Positions 25,718 to 35,327 are shown, numbered from the stretch's first letter. The stretch: 64,000 nucleotides of DNA from Muribaculaceae bacterium Isolate-110 (HZI) (GCA_003762875.1 RIBL01000003.1:124001-188000), one strand, 5' to 3'. Notes: generated by a model from the letters alone, not told the origin. A program made the numbers and translations.

Positions 25718-27112
25718 TCATTGCTCTAAGCCGCATATCGTACGGATACGCGCCGGGAGAAGGGCATTGTCAGTGAGAGGGATGAAGAGCTCCGAGCCGA
25801 CTCCTACGGCATAGACGGGCACAAGGCCGCCCGAATGGCCGTTGGTAGTGAAGCCGAGTCCTGTCACACTGTCCTGAATCCTGTAGACCATCTCGGTAAA
25901 GGTATTGAACGAGTTGTAAAGCGTATGCTTGTCGGCCGGCAGTTCACCCTTGAAACAACGCTCAAACTCCTGCTCGAGCGACGCGGTCTGCTCGTCAGTC
26001 ACGGGCACTGCGTGCCAGAATCCCATTCTTTCTTCAAGAAACGCCTTCATGTCGGGCCAGTCATAGATGCGACGCGAGCGGCGCATGGCACGGCAATAGT
26101 CGGCAAATCGGTCTTTGGAAATCCTCTGCCAGTCAATATAACGCAGATGCAGGTCATAGCCTACCGAATTGTTGCCCAATCCCATGCCGCCGGTCTCATG
26201 GTCGGCAGAGACGAGAATAAGGGTCTCGTCGGGATGAGCAAGGTAGAAGTCATAGGCATGACGCAGAGCCTGGTTGAAGTTAATCACCTCCTTGATGATG
26301 GTGCCGCCGTCATTGGCATGTCCGCCATAGTCGATATTACCACCTTCGACCATCATGAAGAAGCGGTCCCGGCCGTTTCTTTTCAGGTGCTCGAGAGCCG
26401 CAAGAGTCATGTCGGGGAGATTCATGGCCCCTTTCACCGAGTCGATGGTAAAATTGATCTGGCTCTCGGTTATCTCTTCGGGATTGAGCAGCAGCACACG
26501 GCGCGACTTCATGTCCTTGAGCTGGTCAAGCCCGCGGGCAATGTCGACACCGTTGGCACGGAATGTGTCCATGAGGTCATTGGGATTACCATCCTTATCC
26601 TTGTTGCCGCGCAGTTTGGAGCCGGCAATGAAGTCATAGCCCGACGCCGCGGCTTGGAGACCGATCTCGTAATACATGGAGCGCGACGGCACATGGGCGT
26701 AAAACGCACCGGGCGTCGCATCGTCAGGCGGCACGGATGTTACGAGTGCCACTCCGTAGCCACGGTCAAAGAGCTCCTTGGCCACCGATGTTACGGCCGC
26801 TGAGTCGGGCGTCATGCCGAGCATGCCGTTGTTGGTCTTATGGCCTGTGGCAAGTGCGGTGCCTGCGGCAGCCGAGTCGGTTACCGGCGAGGAGGCCGAG
26901 TGGGTGGTGGACTGTGAGGCTACCGGAAACTGCATCATGAGCAGAGGCTCGTCATTGCCAAGCACAGTGCGGTTATACACCTGTGCGGCCTGCACCTGGC
27001 CCATGCCCATGCCGTCGCCGATGAAATAGAATATATACCTGGGAGCTGAGGCTTCACAGGCTGAGGCTACAGCCCAAAGGCTAAGCAGAAACGTGATAAT
27101 TCCGGTTTTCAT
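25718..27112 (-). CDS. Secreted alkaline phosphatase
   Basis: The protein has 464 residues with an N-terminal export signal; Cys19 in VASAC could be lipidated or simply precede the cleavage site. Alkaline phosphatase motifs are IGDGMG (metal Asp), VTDSAAAGTALATGHKT with nucleophile Ser80, EGGNIDYGGHAND, SADHETGG and TTNGHSGGLVPVY (metal His and Asp). It releases phosphate from organic phosphates in the periplasm. It is leftward and probably heads its own unit, with the GH3 gene 38 bp upstream in the same direction. Confidence 0.92.
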   Translation of the reverse strand: MKTGIITFLLSLWAVASACEASAPRYIFYFIGDGMGMGQVQAAQVYNRTVLGNDEPLLMMQFPVASQSTTHSASSPVTDSAAAGTALATGHKTNNGMLGMTPDSAAVTSVAKELFDRGYGVALVTSVPPDDATPGAFYAHVPSRSMYYEIGLQAAASGYDFIAGSKLRGNKDKDGNPNDLMDTFRANGVDIARGLDQLKDMKSRRVLLLNPEEITESQINFTIDSVKGAMNLPDMTLAALEHLKRNGRDRFFMMVEGGNIDYGGHANDGGTIIKEVINFNQALRHAYDFYLAHPDETLILVSADHETGGMGLGNNSVGYDLHLRYIDWQRISKDRFADYCRAMRRSRRIYDWPDMKAFLEERMGFWHAVPVTDEQTASLEQEFERCFKGELPADKHTLYNSFNTFTEMVYRIQDSVTGLGFTTNGHSGGLVPVYAVGVGSELFIPLTDNALLPARIRTICGLEQ

Positions 27113-27150
27113 TGTGTATATCTAAGGTTGTTTTTGATAGCGTCTGAGCG

Positions 27151-28668
27151 TCAGGTCTCACCGTTGATGCGGAGTATCCTGTCAATGATGTCGCGGTTGT
27201 TGGACAGACGCGGCACCTTGCGTTGGCCTCCGAGCTTACCTGTCGAAGCGAGCCAGTCGTCAAACACGCCGCGGCGACCTCTGACCACCGTGAGAGGATC
27301 GAGAAATATGCCGTGGGCACGTTTGGCCTGATAGTCCGAATTTACATCCTGCAAAGCCCGGTCGAGGGCTTCGGCAAAAGCGTCAATCGAAGCCGGCTCA
27401 CACACAAACTCTATGAGCCATTCGTGACGTCCGCGACGATTGTCGGAGGCATAGACAGGCGCGGCCGTATAGTTGGCCACCTCGCAGTCCATCTCGCGGC
27501 ATACGCGCGTCATGGCGGCCTCGGCATTCTCCACCATCAGTTCCTCGCCAAAAGCGTTGATAAACGATTTGGTGCGACCCGCAATGGTGATGCGCAGCGG
27601 GTCGACGCTCTCCACTCTCACCGTGTCGCCGGGAGTATAACGCCACAGCCCGTTGCACGATGTGATGACAAGCGAGTAGACCTCACCCTCTTCAACCAGC
27701 CATGCTGGTATCAGTTGAGGACGGTCGCTGTCGACCTGCGAGAGCGGTATGAACTCGTAGAACACCCCGCTGTCGAGAAGCAGGAGCATTGCGTGTGACT
27801 CAAGCGTATCCTGAACGGCAAAAAAACCTTCCGACGCATTGTAGCTCTCGAGATAGCGCATGCCCTGACGAGTGATATGAGCATACTGCCCGCGATAAGG
27901 AAGCATGGAGATACCACCGTGAAAAAACACTTCAAGATTGGGCCACACGTCATGTATGCAATCCACACCGGCCTTGGCCATAACGCCTTTGAGCACCGTG
28001 AGAAACCACGACGGCACCCCTGAGATATTGGTGATATTCTCATGCAGCGAGGCCTCGATGAGAGCCGGCAGCTTGGTAGCCCAGTCGGGCATCAGTGCCA
28101 CGCTCTTGGAGGGGACACGCACTCTCTCGGCCAAAGGATTTATGCAGTCGATAAGTGTGGCCGACAGGTCGCCGACACGCACTCCGGAAGGAAGCGACAG
28201 CTCGTTGGCATAACTGCCGCCGAGGATGAAACTCTTGCCTGAAAACAGACGGCTGTCGGGATATAGACGCAGATATTGCGCCACCACCTGCGCCCCGCCG
28301 TCATAATGGTTGTGACGAAGCGAATCGTCGGTAATCGGAATGTATTTGCTTTTGCCGTCCGACGTGCCCGAGCTCTGGGCATAACGCTTCGTGACTCCGG
28401 GCCACAACACGTCGGCCTCACCGCCCACCATGCGCATCACAAGTTCTCTTATCTGAGGATATGTCTGCGGAGCGGGCACCGCGCGGCTGTAACCCTCATA
28501 GTCCTGCACACGGTCCAGTCCGCGCTCATGGCCCCATTTAGTGTGAGAGCCGTGCGAAATCAGCCATGACAATGTGGCGCGCTGCACATCCTCGACCCTG
28601 CCTCGCCACGTGAGAGGCTGTCCGGCCTTGTGAATAAACCATGGTCGTACCAAAGGCGTATAATTCAT
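27151..28668 (-). CDS. GH3 auxin-responsive promoter family protein (acyl-acid amido synthetase-like)
   Basis: The protein has 505 residues. It matches the bacterial GH3 family of adenylate-forming enzymes: RYAQSSGTSDGKSKYIPIT is the phosphate-binding P-loop, VPSWFLTVLKG and VFFHGGISMLPYRGQY follow, YNASEGFFAVQD is the adenine motif, and GLWRYTPGDTVRV and INAFGEELMVENAE form the hinge and C-terminal part. Plant members link amino acids to acyl acids; the substrate in Bacteroidales is unknown. The gene is common in the phylum and its neighbours give no clue. Confidence 0.88.
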   Translation of the reverse strand: MNYTPLVRPWFIHKAGQPLTWRGRVEDVQRATLSWLISHGSHTKWGHERGLDRVQDYEGYSRAVPAPQTYPQIRELVMRMVGGEADVLWPGVTKRYAQSSGTSDGKSKYIPITDDSLRHNHYDGGAQVVAQYLRLYPDSRLFSGKSFILGGSYANELSLPSGVRVGDLSATLIDCINPLAERVRVPSKSVALMPDWATKLPALIEASLHENITNISGVPSWFLTVLKGVMAKAGVDCIHDVWPNLEVFFHGGISMLPYRGQYAHITRQGMRYLESYNASEGFFAVQDTLESHAMLLLLDSGVFYEFIPLSQVDSDRPQLIPAWLVEEGEVYSLVITSCNGLWRYTPGDTVRVESVDPLRITIAGRTKSFINAFGEELMVENAEAAMTRVCREMDCEVANYTAAPVYASDNRRGRHEWLIEFVCEPASIDAFAEALDRALQDVNSDYQAKRAHGIFLDPLTVVRGRRGVFDDWLASTGKLGGQRKVPRLSNNRDIIDRILRINGET

Positions 28669-28720
28669 GACTCAGAACGGGTGTTTTTAGTGGCTGCTGA
28701 ATAAACTTTTTAATGCGGGC

Positions 28721-29431
28721 TTAAAGCTCGTCGGGATGCTTGCGGTAATACTCCTCAAGCAAAGGGCCGATATTGAAATAATAGCCTCCGGCATCCTTGG
28801 CCGACGAATTTTTGACGGTCAGGTATTCATATGAGGGGTCGTAAAACACGTGGTCGCTCACACTGTAATCCATCATGTTGAGGAGCACATACTCATGCTG
28901 CGGCTCTATGACATACCATGCATTTTCCTCGTCAAGTCCTGTGCCGGTCGAGACGATAGCCATGAGCAGATAATTGAGCTTGTATTGCCATATGTTGGCA
29001 AGATTATTCTTGCCCTTGCCGCGCAGAGCGTTGATGAGCATCACCATCTCGCCAAGATTAAACGGATTGTCGGCCAGAGCCTGCTCGGCATACGCTATGA
29101 CCGAGTCACACTCCTGACGTGTCAGCTCCTTGGAGCGATTGAGTGTGGCGTCATAAGTGATGGTGCGCTCGCTTGACCGATAGGGATTATAGTCCTCCTG
29201 AAACATATAACCGAGATACAAGTGTCGAAACTTGTCAATTTTCATCAGCGTGTCGTTGCGCTGAAACTCCTTCATGAGACGGGGATAGTAATAGGGCGAA
29301 GTGCGGTCGAGCGTGGCCTGACGTATTGCCGCAAGATCTGGCTTCTCGCGTTTGAGTTGCGGCAACACCTGGGCTTGCGAGCCCACACATGCCGCAATGG
29401 CTATGATTATGAGAGTGAATATTCGGGTCAT
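28721..29431 (-). CDS. DUF4919-like exported protein
   Basis: The protein has 236 residues with signal peptide MTRIFTLIIIAIAACVGSQAQ. The body is mainly helical and TPR-like: IDKFRHLYLGYMFQEDYNPYR, then AYAEQALADNPFNLGEMVMLINALRGKGK, and a C-terminal EYLTVKNSSAKDAGGYYFNIGPLLEEY. This fits DUF4919, found in Bacteroidetes, function unknown. A perfect TAACTTTG ends only 4 nt before the ATG, so the mRNA is probably leaderless. Confidence 0.75.
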   Translation of the reverse strand: MTRIFTLIIIAIAACVGSQAQVLPQLKREKPDLAAIRQATLDRTSPYYYPRLMKEFQRNDTLMKIDKFRHLYLGYMFQEDYNPYRSSERTITYDATLNRSKELTRQECDSVIAYAEQALADNPFNLGEMVMLINALRGKGKNNLANIWQYKLNYLLMAIVSTGTGLDEENAWYVIEPQHEYVLLNMMDYSVSDHVFYDPSYEYLTVKNSSAKDAGGYYFNIGPLLEEYYRKHPDEL

Positions 29432-29435
29432 ATGG

Positions 29436-29443
29436 CAAAGTTA
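29436..29443 (-). promoter_or_regulatory. -7 element of the DUF4919 gene
   Basis: TAACTTTG on the minus strand is followed by CCAT and then the ATG of the gene. No convincing -33 lies at the usual spacing. Confidence 0.55.
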
Positions 29444-29588
29444 ACAATTTTATTCATTACATCTCCCCGCCTCAATCACCCTTAACAAAGTTTAAGAGCC
29501 CGGGAGCACGACATTATAACAACCCCACCCCGACTTACGTTGCATCGATTGCATGCCAGTAATGGCATAATAATTGCACCCCGTGTAA

Positions 29589-30068
29589 TTAGAATCCGCT
29601 TGTGAGTATGGGGATTGTGGTGCCTATGATGCTGAACGATATGACCGCGGGAAGACCTTTGGCACACAGATAGTTCCAGAATCTGTGAGAGGGATAGGCC
29701 AGTTGGAGCCCCTTGGGTGTTCGTCCGTAGGCCACCCCTCCGAGTATGGCCGCGAAAAAGGCCCCGACAATCATCGCCGCATGCGAGACGGTCAATCCGA
29801 TGAGCATACCCGCCAGAGAGGCGGTGAAGATGTATGGCACCCCGAGACGCGAAGCCGTCACTCCCTGTGGCAATATGAAGTTAAGAGCTATGACTATAAG
29901 CATAGCCACACCCCAGAACATATAGGTGGACGCCCCGAGATGAACACCCGGCATAAGCCCCGACGTACACAGCGCGAGAAAAGCCACCGCCGTGCCGTAG
30001 GTGGATGAATAAAATGTGAGGGCGACCGCCAGCACAAGAAGAATAATGCAGACTACGAGTATAAACAT
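29589..30068 (-). CDS. Small integral membrane protein, unknown
   Basis: The protein has 159 residues and is almost wholly hydrophobic, with about five segments: FILVVCIILLVLAVALTFY, the AVAFLALCTSGLMPG region, YMFWGVAMLIVIALNFILP, ASLAGMLIGLTVSHAAMIVGAFFAAILGGVAYG, and ISFSIIGTTIPIL at the end. I do not recognise the family. A glycine-rich double helix in the middle could line a channel or pack tightly. It lies downstream of sufE but is separated from it by a terminator. Confidence 0.6.
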   Translation of the reverse strand: MFILVVCIILLVLAVALTFYSSTYGTAVAFLALCTSGLMPGVHLGASTYMFWGVAMLIVIALNFILPQGVTASRLGVPYIFTASLAGMLIGLTVSHAAMIVGAFFAAILGGVAYGRTPKGLQLAYPSHRFWNYLCAKGLPAVISFSIIGTTIPILTSGF

Positions 30069-30106
30069 GTCTTGAAAGGATTGCGGAATACTTTGGTGAT
30101 AAGAAA

Positions 30107-30152
30107 AAACTCACCCACGCCGGATAAATATAACAACGGCGAAGGTGAGTTT
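30107..30152 (-). terminator. Terminator after sufE
   Basis: AAACTCACC (30107-30115) pairs with GGTGAGTTT (30144-30152), and inside them CGCCG (30118-30122) pairs with CGGCG (30137-30141). On the minus strand the hairpin is followed by TTTTTTCTT. Confidence 0.75.
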
Positions 30153-30194
30153 GTGCATATGTATTGTCAAAAACTTTTGTTTCTCACATGCTGA

Positions 30195-30626
30195 TTATTG
30201 CTGTCCCTGCCTGGCCTTGAACGCCAGCGCGTAGAGACGCATCTGCTTGAGCATGGCCAGCAGTCCGTTGGAACGGGTGGGCGAAAGATGCTCGCTGAGG
30301 CCGATGTCGTCGATAAAGTGAAGGTCAGCGTTGATTATATCGTCGGGGGTCTGATTGTCAAGGACCTTGACAAGAAGCGATATGATGCCCTTGACGATGA
30401 TAGCGTCGGAGTCGGCCGTATAGTGCACACGTCCCTCGGGAGTAAGCTCGGCATTGACCCACACGCGGCTCTGGCATCCCTCGATGAGATGGGCCGGGTC
30501 GCGGTATTGTTCATCAATGGGAGGCAGACTGTTACCGAGATCTATAATCATGCCGTAGCGGTCCATCCAGTCGTCGACCTCGGAAAACTCCGCTACAATA
30601 TCGTCTTGTATTTCGTTGATAGTCAT
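30195..30626 (-). CDS. sufE: SufE-like cysteine desulfurase partner
   Basis: The protein has 143 residues from ATG 30626; an ATG three codons upstream is also possible. It has the SufE pattern: helix INEIQDDIVAEFSEVDDWMDRYGMII, then IEGCQSRVWV with the sulfur-accepting Cys, DSDAIIVKGIISLLV, and FIDDIGLSEHLSPTRSNGLLAMLKQM. It takes persulfide sulfur from SufS for Fe-S assembly. No other suf genes are nearby. It lies 32 bp after the large membrane protein gene. Confidence 0.9.
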   Translation of the reverse strand: MTINEIQDDIVAEFSEVDDWMDRYGMIIDLGNSLPPIDEQYRDPAHLIEGCQSRVWVNAELTPEGRVHYTADSDAIIVKGIISLLVKVLDNQTPDDIINADLHFIDDIGLSEHLSPTRSNGLLAMLKQMRLYALAFKARQGQQ

Positions 30627-30657
30627 AATTGGCAATTTTTTACATTAATTTTTAACT

Positions 30658-32673
30658 CTACTTGGCAGGTCTCGGAGCAGTATTGACATTCTCCGAGGGA
30701 CGCACTCTGGCAAGCAGATTGACCATCTCACGGAGATCTACCGAGCCGTTCTTGACACCTTGACGCATCTTGCGCGAATTGCCGCGTTCGTTGGGCGAAC
30801 CGATTGCCTGCCATGCCATGTCGGCAATCTGAATAGCCTGAGTATTGGTGCAACGGCCCTTCACCGCAAAATAGTCGTTGTTGGCAAGGGCGTTGAGGTC
30901 TCCGTCAACGAGAGCCTGTGCGAGAGCCTTGCCCATAGGGCTGGTCAGCTTGGCAAGCACCCAGGCGGCATTGTTGTTGAGATATTCGACGTCAGCAGTC
31001 TCCTCGGGAGTCATAGGAGCCGGTGCCGGGGCTGTCTGGCCGGGGGTGCCATCCTCCGAAATCATCTCGGTCTCGGCAGCCGGAGTCACATCATATTTGT
31101 CACCTTCGGGCAGAAGAAACACCACTGCAACGACAACAAGTATGGCCACCAGTCCGCCGGCAAGCCACATCAGAGCCTTGCGGCGATAGGGACGGGTGTG
31201 AGCCTCGTCGTCATCCTCCTCTTCGGCCGAATCATAACCCTGTGTCTCGGCCGGAACCTCATGGCGACGTGGGTCGGTAGGCACGGTGGTGTCAATGCGC
31301 GGACGCGGGTCGGAAGCCTCGTCAGACACGTTGACAAACTTTGGCGCGTTTTTCTTCACCTCCGAGCTTCCGTTCTCCAAGCGCGCGGTCTCGAAGTTGG
31401 GAGCCACAGGCGGATTGGTCAGACGCACATCTACATTGTAGACCTCCGAATGGTCGGATGTCACTTGACGGTGGGCACGGAATCCATGGAAATTGCCCGA
31501 ATGGAGGCGATTATACTCCGGAGTGTTTTTCTCGATGGAAATCTGCTGCTCAAACACACGGCCTTCGCCGAAATCGAGACGCAACGTCACTCCCTGCTCC
31601 ACCGGCTGAAGCTCGAGCACAAGTTCCTCGGTGGTAAGCATCTCAGCCGAGGGACGCTTGAGCTTAAGCGGGCGATAATTGTTTGACGCTACCTGTATCT
31701 CCACATCCTCGTCGGGAGCCAGGTCGCGCTCGGTAAAGTCGATATACGGGTCGGCCGTACTCACGGAGTGACCGTTGACCGAAATAGTATAGCCGTTGAG
31801 GGGCACCCCTTTGGTCGAAGTCACCTTGACCGGGATGCGGCGTATGAATCGTATGCCCGTCTGGGCGGCTGTGCGCACCTGTATGGTCGAACCCTCATAT
31901 TTCGTATAGGCCGCAGGATTGCCCACCACGACAGTCTCGGTGTGGGTGTTGAAACCCTCCTTGCTATAGGTAAGCACCAGACGGTCGCCGTCATAGACCA
32001 GCGGAGCCGAAGCGGTCACCCCATCGGGACACACCACACCATACTGCTTGCGAATAGACACCGTGATACGCGGCATCTTCACACCCGGACGGAGCGATGT
32101 GGTGGCCGACACCACTATGATACAGCGATAGGCGGCATATTCGGGCTGGCCGGGAAATGAGAAGATAGACTCAAGTTCCTGCACGGAGATATATGTGCGA
32201 TAGGCGGCCTCGCCCTTAGGCTCGGTATTGCCCTCGGCCGATGCAGTATATTTCCACGCCTCGAGCATGAGCGGCTCGAGGGGCACACCGGCCTCGAGAA
32301 GCGCGGCCTCCACAGCTTCATCGGTAAGATTCTCATCTTCGATAAAAGCCTTCTTGAGCGCGGTAAACGTGTTGAGAACCTGACGGCCGGTGAGAGCACA
32401 CCCATTGGATATAAGCAGCGATATCATCATGAAACCCCGCTCGGGGGCCACAGTGTTGCGCGTGATGAGCGAAATGTAATGTCCCGCCTCCGACTGCTGG
32501 AGCACATAACACTCCGACGCGTTGAGAAAACGCTTGACAGCCGCGCCGGGCTCTACCATCATGCTCCCCCAGCGGGGATCGATGTCACTACCGGCCGGAG
32601 AGTAGGAATAAAGAGTGCGTGTCGCACCCTGAGCCTCGCCACGAATGGCTACGTGTATATAGTTAAAATCCAT
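30658..32673 (-). CDS. Large single-pass membrane protein, unknown function
   Basis: The protein has 671 residues from ATG 32673, placed 27 nt after a perfect promoter. The N-terminal 120 residues (FNYIHVAIRGEAQGATRTLY ... SLITRNTVAPERGFMMISLL) form a globular domain that I cannot assign with confidence; a faint likeness to GTPase-associated GAP1 N-domains is noted. Several beta-domain segments follow (about 190-440). An acidic, disordered linker (SAEEEDDDEAHTRP) leads to one membrane helix near 500-523, and an Ala-rich C-terminal part of about 145 residues follows. No signal peptide is seen, so the large N-part should be cytosolic. It may scaffold or sense. Confidence 0.55.
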   Translation of the reverse strand: MDFNYIHVAIRGEAQGATRTLYSYSPAGSDIDPRWGSMMVEPGAAVKRFLNASECYVLQQSEAGHYISLITRNTVAPERGFMMISLLISNGCALTGRQVLNTFTALKKAFIEDENLTDEAVEAALLEAGVPLEPLMLEAWKYTASAEGNTEPKGEAAYRTYISVQELESIFSFPGQPEYAAYRCIIVVSATTSLRPGVKMPRITVSIRKQYGVVCPDGVTASAPLVYDGDRLVLTYSKEGFNTHTETVVVGNPAAYTKYEGSTIQVRTAAQTGIRFIRRIPVKVTSTKGVPLNGYTISVNGHSVSTADPYIDFTERDLAPDEDVEIQVASNNYRPLKLKRPSAEMLTTEELVLELQPVEQGVTLRLDFGEGRVFEQQISIEKNTPEYNRLHSGNFHGFRAHRQVTSDHSEVYNVDVRLTNPPVAPNFETARLENGSSEVKKNAPKFVNVSDEASDPRPRIDTTVPTDPRRHEVPAETQGYDSAEEEDDDEAHTRPYRRKALMWLAGGLVAILVVVAVVFLLPEGDKYDVTPAAETEMISEDGTPGQTAPAPAPMTPEETADVEYLNNNAAWVLAKLTSPMGKALAQALVDGDLNALANNDYFAVKGRCTNTQAIQIADMAWQAIGSPNERGNSRKMRQGVKNGSVDLREMVNLLARVRPSENVNTAPRPAK

Positions 32674-32700
32674 TTCTTGGTCTGTGAGATAATATACGGA

Positions 32701-32732
32701 CAAAATTAGTGAAAATACTCCTCTTCCACAAA
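32701..32732 (-). promoter_or_regulatory. Promoter of the large membrane protein gene
   Basis: On the minus strand TTTG (32732-32729), 20 bp, TAATTTTG (32708-32701). A full match to the Bacteroidetes consensus, 27 nt before ATG 32673. Confidence 0.8.
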
Positions 32733-32819
32733 CATTACAGATGCAAACCCTCTATGAAAAAACAAACGACAGCAAACGACAGCATAGCTATACATCATCA
32801 TATTTAATGGATGAAAATT

Positions 32820-33248
32820 TTAAATATTGTTTTTCCAGCCAGAACGGCGCATTTTCCAAAGCGTGGAAAGGAGGCGCAGGGCAGAAAAAATGTCGGTGCG
32901 GTGGGGTGAGTTTTCGGCGATGCTTCGGGCTTCGATGAGTGCGAGCGAGAGTGCGCCGAGGGTGGTGAGATAAGGAAAGGGAGGGAGGGCTATAGCAGCT
33001 CTGTCAAGTCCTGCAAACGTGATTAGGGCTGCAATAATCATGCCGTCGACCACCGTAAGGCAAAAGAGGGCGAGATAGTATGACGAGAGTTTGGCTACGG
33101 TGCGCCGCAGACCGCGCGAGGTGCACGGCCGGCCGGCACGTCGGGCCTTGCGGAGCCCGCTTACAAGGTCTGCGGAGACGGCAAGAAATATGCCGAGATA
33201 TTCGACCACAAGAAGTGCGAGAAGCGATGAAAAGGTGTGGGATGACAT
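32820..33248 (-). CDS. Phage holin family protein (orphan)
   Basis: The protein has 142 residues. The start, SSLLALLVVEYLGIFLAVSADLVSGLRKARRAGR, is like the first helix and loop of Phage_holin_4 (toxin-secretion/phage-lysis holin) proteins, with two more hydrophobic segments (YYLALFCLTVVDGMIIAALIT; PYLTTLGALSLALIEA). Holins form lesions in the inner membrane. No phage genes are next to it; it is alone between uvrC and the large membrane protein gene. It could be a domesticated holin or a membrane protein of similar shape. Confidence 0.6.
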   Translation of the reverse strand: MSSHTFSSLLALLVVEYLGIFLAVSADLVSGLRKARRAGRPCTSRGLRRTVAKLSSYYLALFCLTVVDGMIIAALITFAGLDRAAIALPPFPYLTTLGALSLALIEARSIAENSPHRTDIFSALRLLSTLWKMRRSGWKNNI

Positions 33249-33440
33249 GATGCGGAAATGTTTTTTTAGATTACTTGCTTAAAATCCCGGAGCGCGTGAA
33301 TTATAGTGCCTGTCGTGATTTCAGCTCGCAATGTTTTGTTGATTGGAATTGCTAAAACACTTCTGCAAAATTAACGTTACAGCCCACACAAAAGGTGCGA
33401 TAATGACGCGTAGAGGCCTGTCCGCATCTCCTCAAACTAC

Positions 33441-35252
33441 CTAATCAGTTGGATGGAGCGAGGAGTATACTATCGATGCCTTGGCCGGACCGATGAGGTC
33501 GGCTATTGCGTCGAGATCGGCTTCGCGCAGACGCTTTACGCTCTTGAAATGCGTCAGGAGCGAAGTGCGGGTTTTCTCGCCGATCCCCTTGATGCCGTCA
33601 AGTTGCGATACTGCCTGAGTCTTGCTGCGGCGATTGCGGTGATGGGTGATGCCGAAGCGGTGAGCCTCGTCGCGCAACTGCTGCACGATGCGCAGACTCT
33701 CGCTATTCTTGTCGATATAAAGAGGTATGCTGTCTCCGGGAAAATAGATTTCCTCGAGCCGTTTTGCAATACCGACCACGGCTATCACGCCGCGCAGCCC
33801 CATGTCGTCGAGAGCCTCGACAGCGGCCGACAACTGACCTTTGCCGCCGTCAACAACTATGAGCTGAGGCAAGGGTTCACCCTCGTTGACAAGACGGGTG
33901 TAACGGCGTGTGAGCACCTCCTTCATCGAAGCGAAATCATCGGGGCCTTCGACCGTCTTGATATTGAAATGTCGATAATCTTTTTTGGACGGTTTGGCAT
34001 CCTTGAACACCACACACGATGCGACAGGATTTGAGCCCTGAATATTGGAGTTGTCAAAACACTCTATGTGGCGTGGAAGCTGAGAGAGACGAAAATCCGA
34101 CTGCATACGCTGAAGTATACGGTCGGTGCGGGCTGCCGGGTCGCGCTTCTCTATGCTCTTGATTTTATCCACCCGATGCTGGCGCGCGTTCTTCTCCGAC
34201 ACCTCGAGTAGCTTGGCCTTGTCGCCGCGCTTGGGGATGATAAATCTCACGCCCTCCATCTCACAGTCGGGCTCCTGTGCCACGATAACCTCGTCATATT
34301 TCACGCCGAGACTCTCGGCTATCTCGGCCATGGCATACCCCAACAGTTGCGGCACCGATTCGTCAAGTCTGCGACGATACTCGAGAGTGACCGACTTGAC
34401 CACCGCGCCGCGTCGGATGTGCATGTAATTTATGTTGACTTCATCATCCTCGTCGTGCACACCGAAGACGTCAATATCCTCGATGGTCTGCGAGACTATG
34501 ACACTCTTGGACTGGTAACGCTTTATGAGGTCATATTGCTCCTTGAGCTCCTGAGCTTCCTCAAAACGCAGCTCCATTGACAGCCTCTGCATCTCGCCGC
34601 ATAGATAATCGAGAAGTTCTGAAATATCGCCGCGGAGTATGGCCCGCACCCGGTCGATGTCGGCTCCATACTGCTCGGGGCTGACCAGACCGGTGCAGCA
34701 CCCCTTACACCGTTTGAGGTGATAGTCGAGACACAGCCTTCCCTTTCCGGCTCGTATATAATCGGGCGTGATGAGGTGGCGGCACGAGCGCAACTGATAG
34801 AGCCGACGCACCAGCTCGAGCGTCGCGCGGGCCGAGCCGGCGTCGGTGTAAGGTCCGTAATATTTCGACCCGTCCTTGATGCGCTGGCGGGTCATGAACA
34901 CGCGCGGATAAGGCTCGTTGGTAACCACTATCCAGGGATAGGATTTGTCATCCTTGAGCAGCACATTGTAACGCGGCTGGTGCTCCTTGATCATGGAGGC
35001 CTCGAGATTGAGTGCGTCCTGCTCGGTGGGCACCACTATGTATGACATGTCAGTGATGGCACGGACAAGGAGATTGGTGCGGAGCGAGTCGTGAGTGCGG
35101 TTGAAATATGAGCTGACGCGCCGCTTCAGATTCTTGGCCTTGCCTACATATATGACAGAGCCCTCGGAGTCGTAATACATATACACTCCGGGGGTGGAGG
35201 GAAGGATGGATATCTTCTCCTCAAGAGCGGCTGACTTGCGGTGCTTGGGCAT
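33441..35252 (-). CDS. uvrC: Excinuclease ABC subunit C
   Basis: The protein has 603 residues. The GIY-YIG nuclease opens it (TPGVYMYYDSEGSVIYVGKAKNLKRRVSSYF). A Cys-rich patch CLDYHLKRCKGCC follows, then a UVR-like helix (LRFEEAQELKEQYDLIKRYQ), the RNase H-like C-nuclease (HIECFDNSNIQGSNPVASCVVFKDAKP; IVVDGGKGQLSAA) and helix-hairpin-helix motifs (LDGIKGIGEKTRTSLLTHF). It makes both incisions in nucleotide excision repair with UvrA and UvrB. It is leftward, followed upstream by apt. Confidence 0.96.
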   Translation of the reverse strand: MPKHRKSAALEEKISILPSTPGVYMYYDSEGSVIYVGKAKNLKRRVSSYFNRTHDSLRTNLLVRAITDMSYIVVPTEQDALNLEASMIKEHQPRYNVLLKDDKSYPWIVVTNEPYPRVFMTRQRIKDGSKYYGPYTDAGSARATLELVRRLYQLRSCRHLITPDYIRAGKGRLCLDYHLKRCKGCCTGLVSPEQYGADIDRVRAILRGDISELLDYLCGEMQRLSMELRFEEAQELKEQYDLIKRYQSKSVIVSQTIEDIDVFGVHDEDDEVNINYMHIRRGAVVKSVTLEYRRRLDESVPQLLGYAMAEIAESLGVKYDEVIVAQEPDCEMEGVRFIIPKRGDKAKLLEVSEKNARQHRVDKIKSIEKRDPAARTDRILQRMQSDFRLSQLPRHIECFDNSNIQGSNPVASCVVFKDAKPSKKDYRHFNIKTVEGPDDFASMKEVLTRRYTRLVNEGEPLPQLIVVDGGKGQLSAAVEALDDMGLRGVIAVVGIAKRLEEIYFPGDSIPLYIDKNSESLRIVQQLRDEAHRFGITHHRNRRSKTQAVSQLDGIKGIGEKTRTSLLTHFKSVKRLREADLDAIADLIGPAKASIVYSSLHPTD

Positions 35253-35281
35253 GTTTCAAGTTTAGAGGGTGGCTTAATTCA

Positions 35282-35327
35282 GAGAAGGGGCACGTCCCGT
35301 CATACCGACAAGGACACACCCCTTCTC
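35282..35327. terminator. Stem-loop between apt and uvrC
   Basis: GAGAAGGGG (35282-35290) and CCCCTTCTC (35319-35327) form a 9-bp stem with a 28-nt loop. It lies 18 nt past the apt stop in the leftward direction. No T-run follows on the minus strand, so its role as a terminator is doubtful. Confidence 0.4.
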
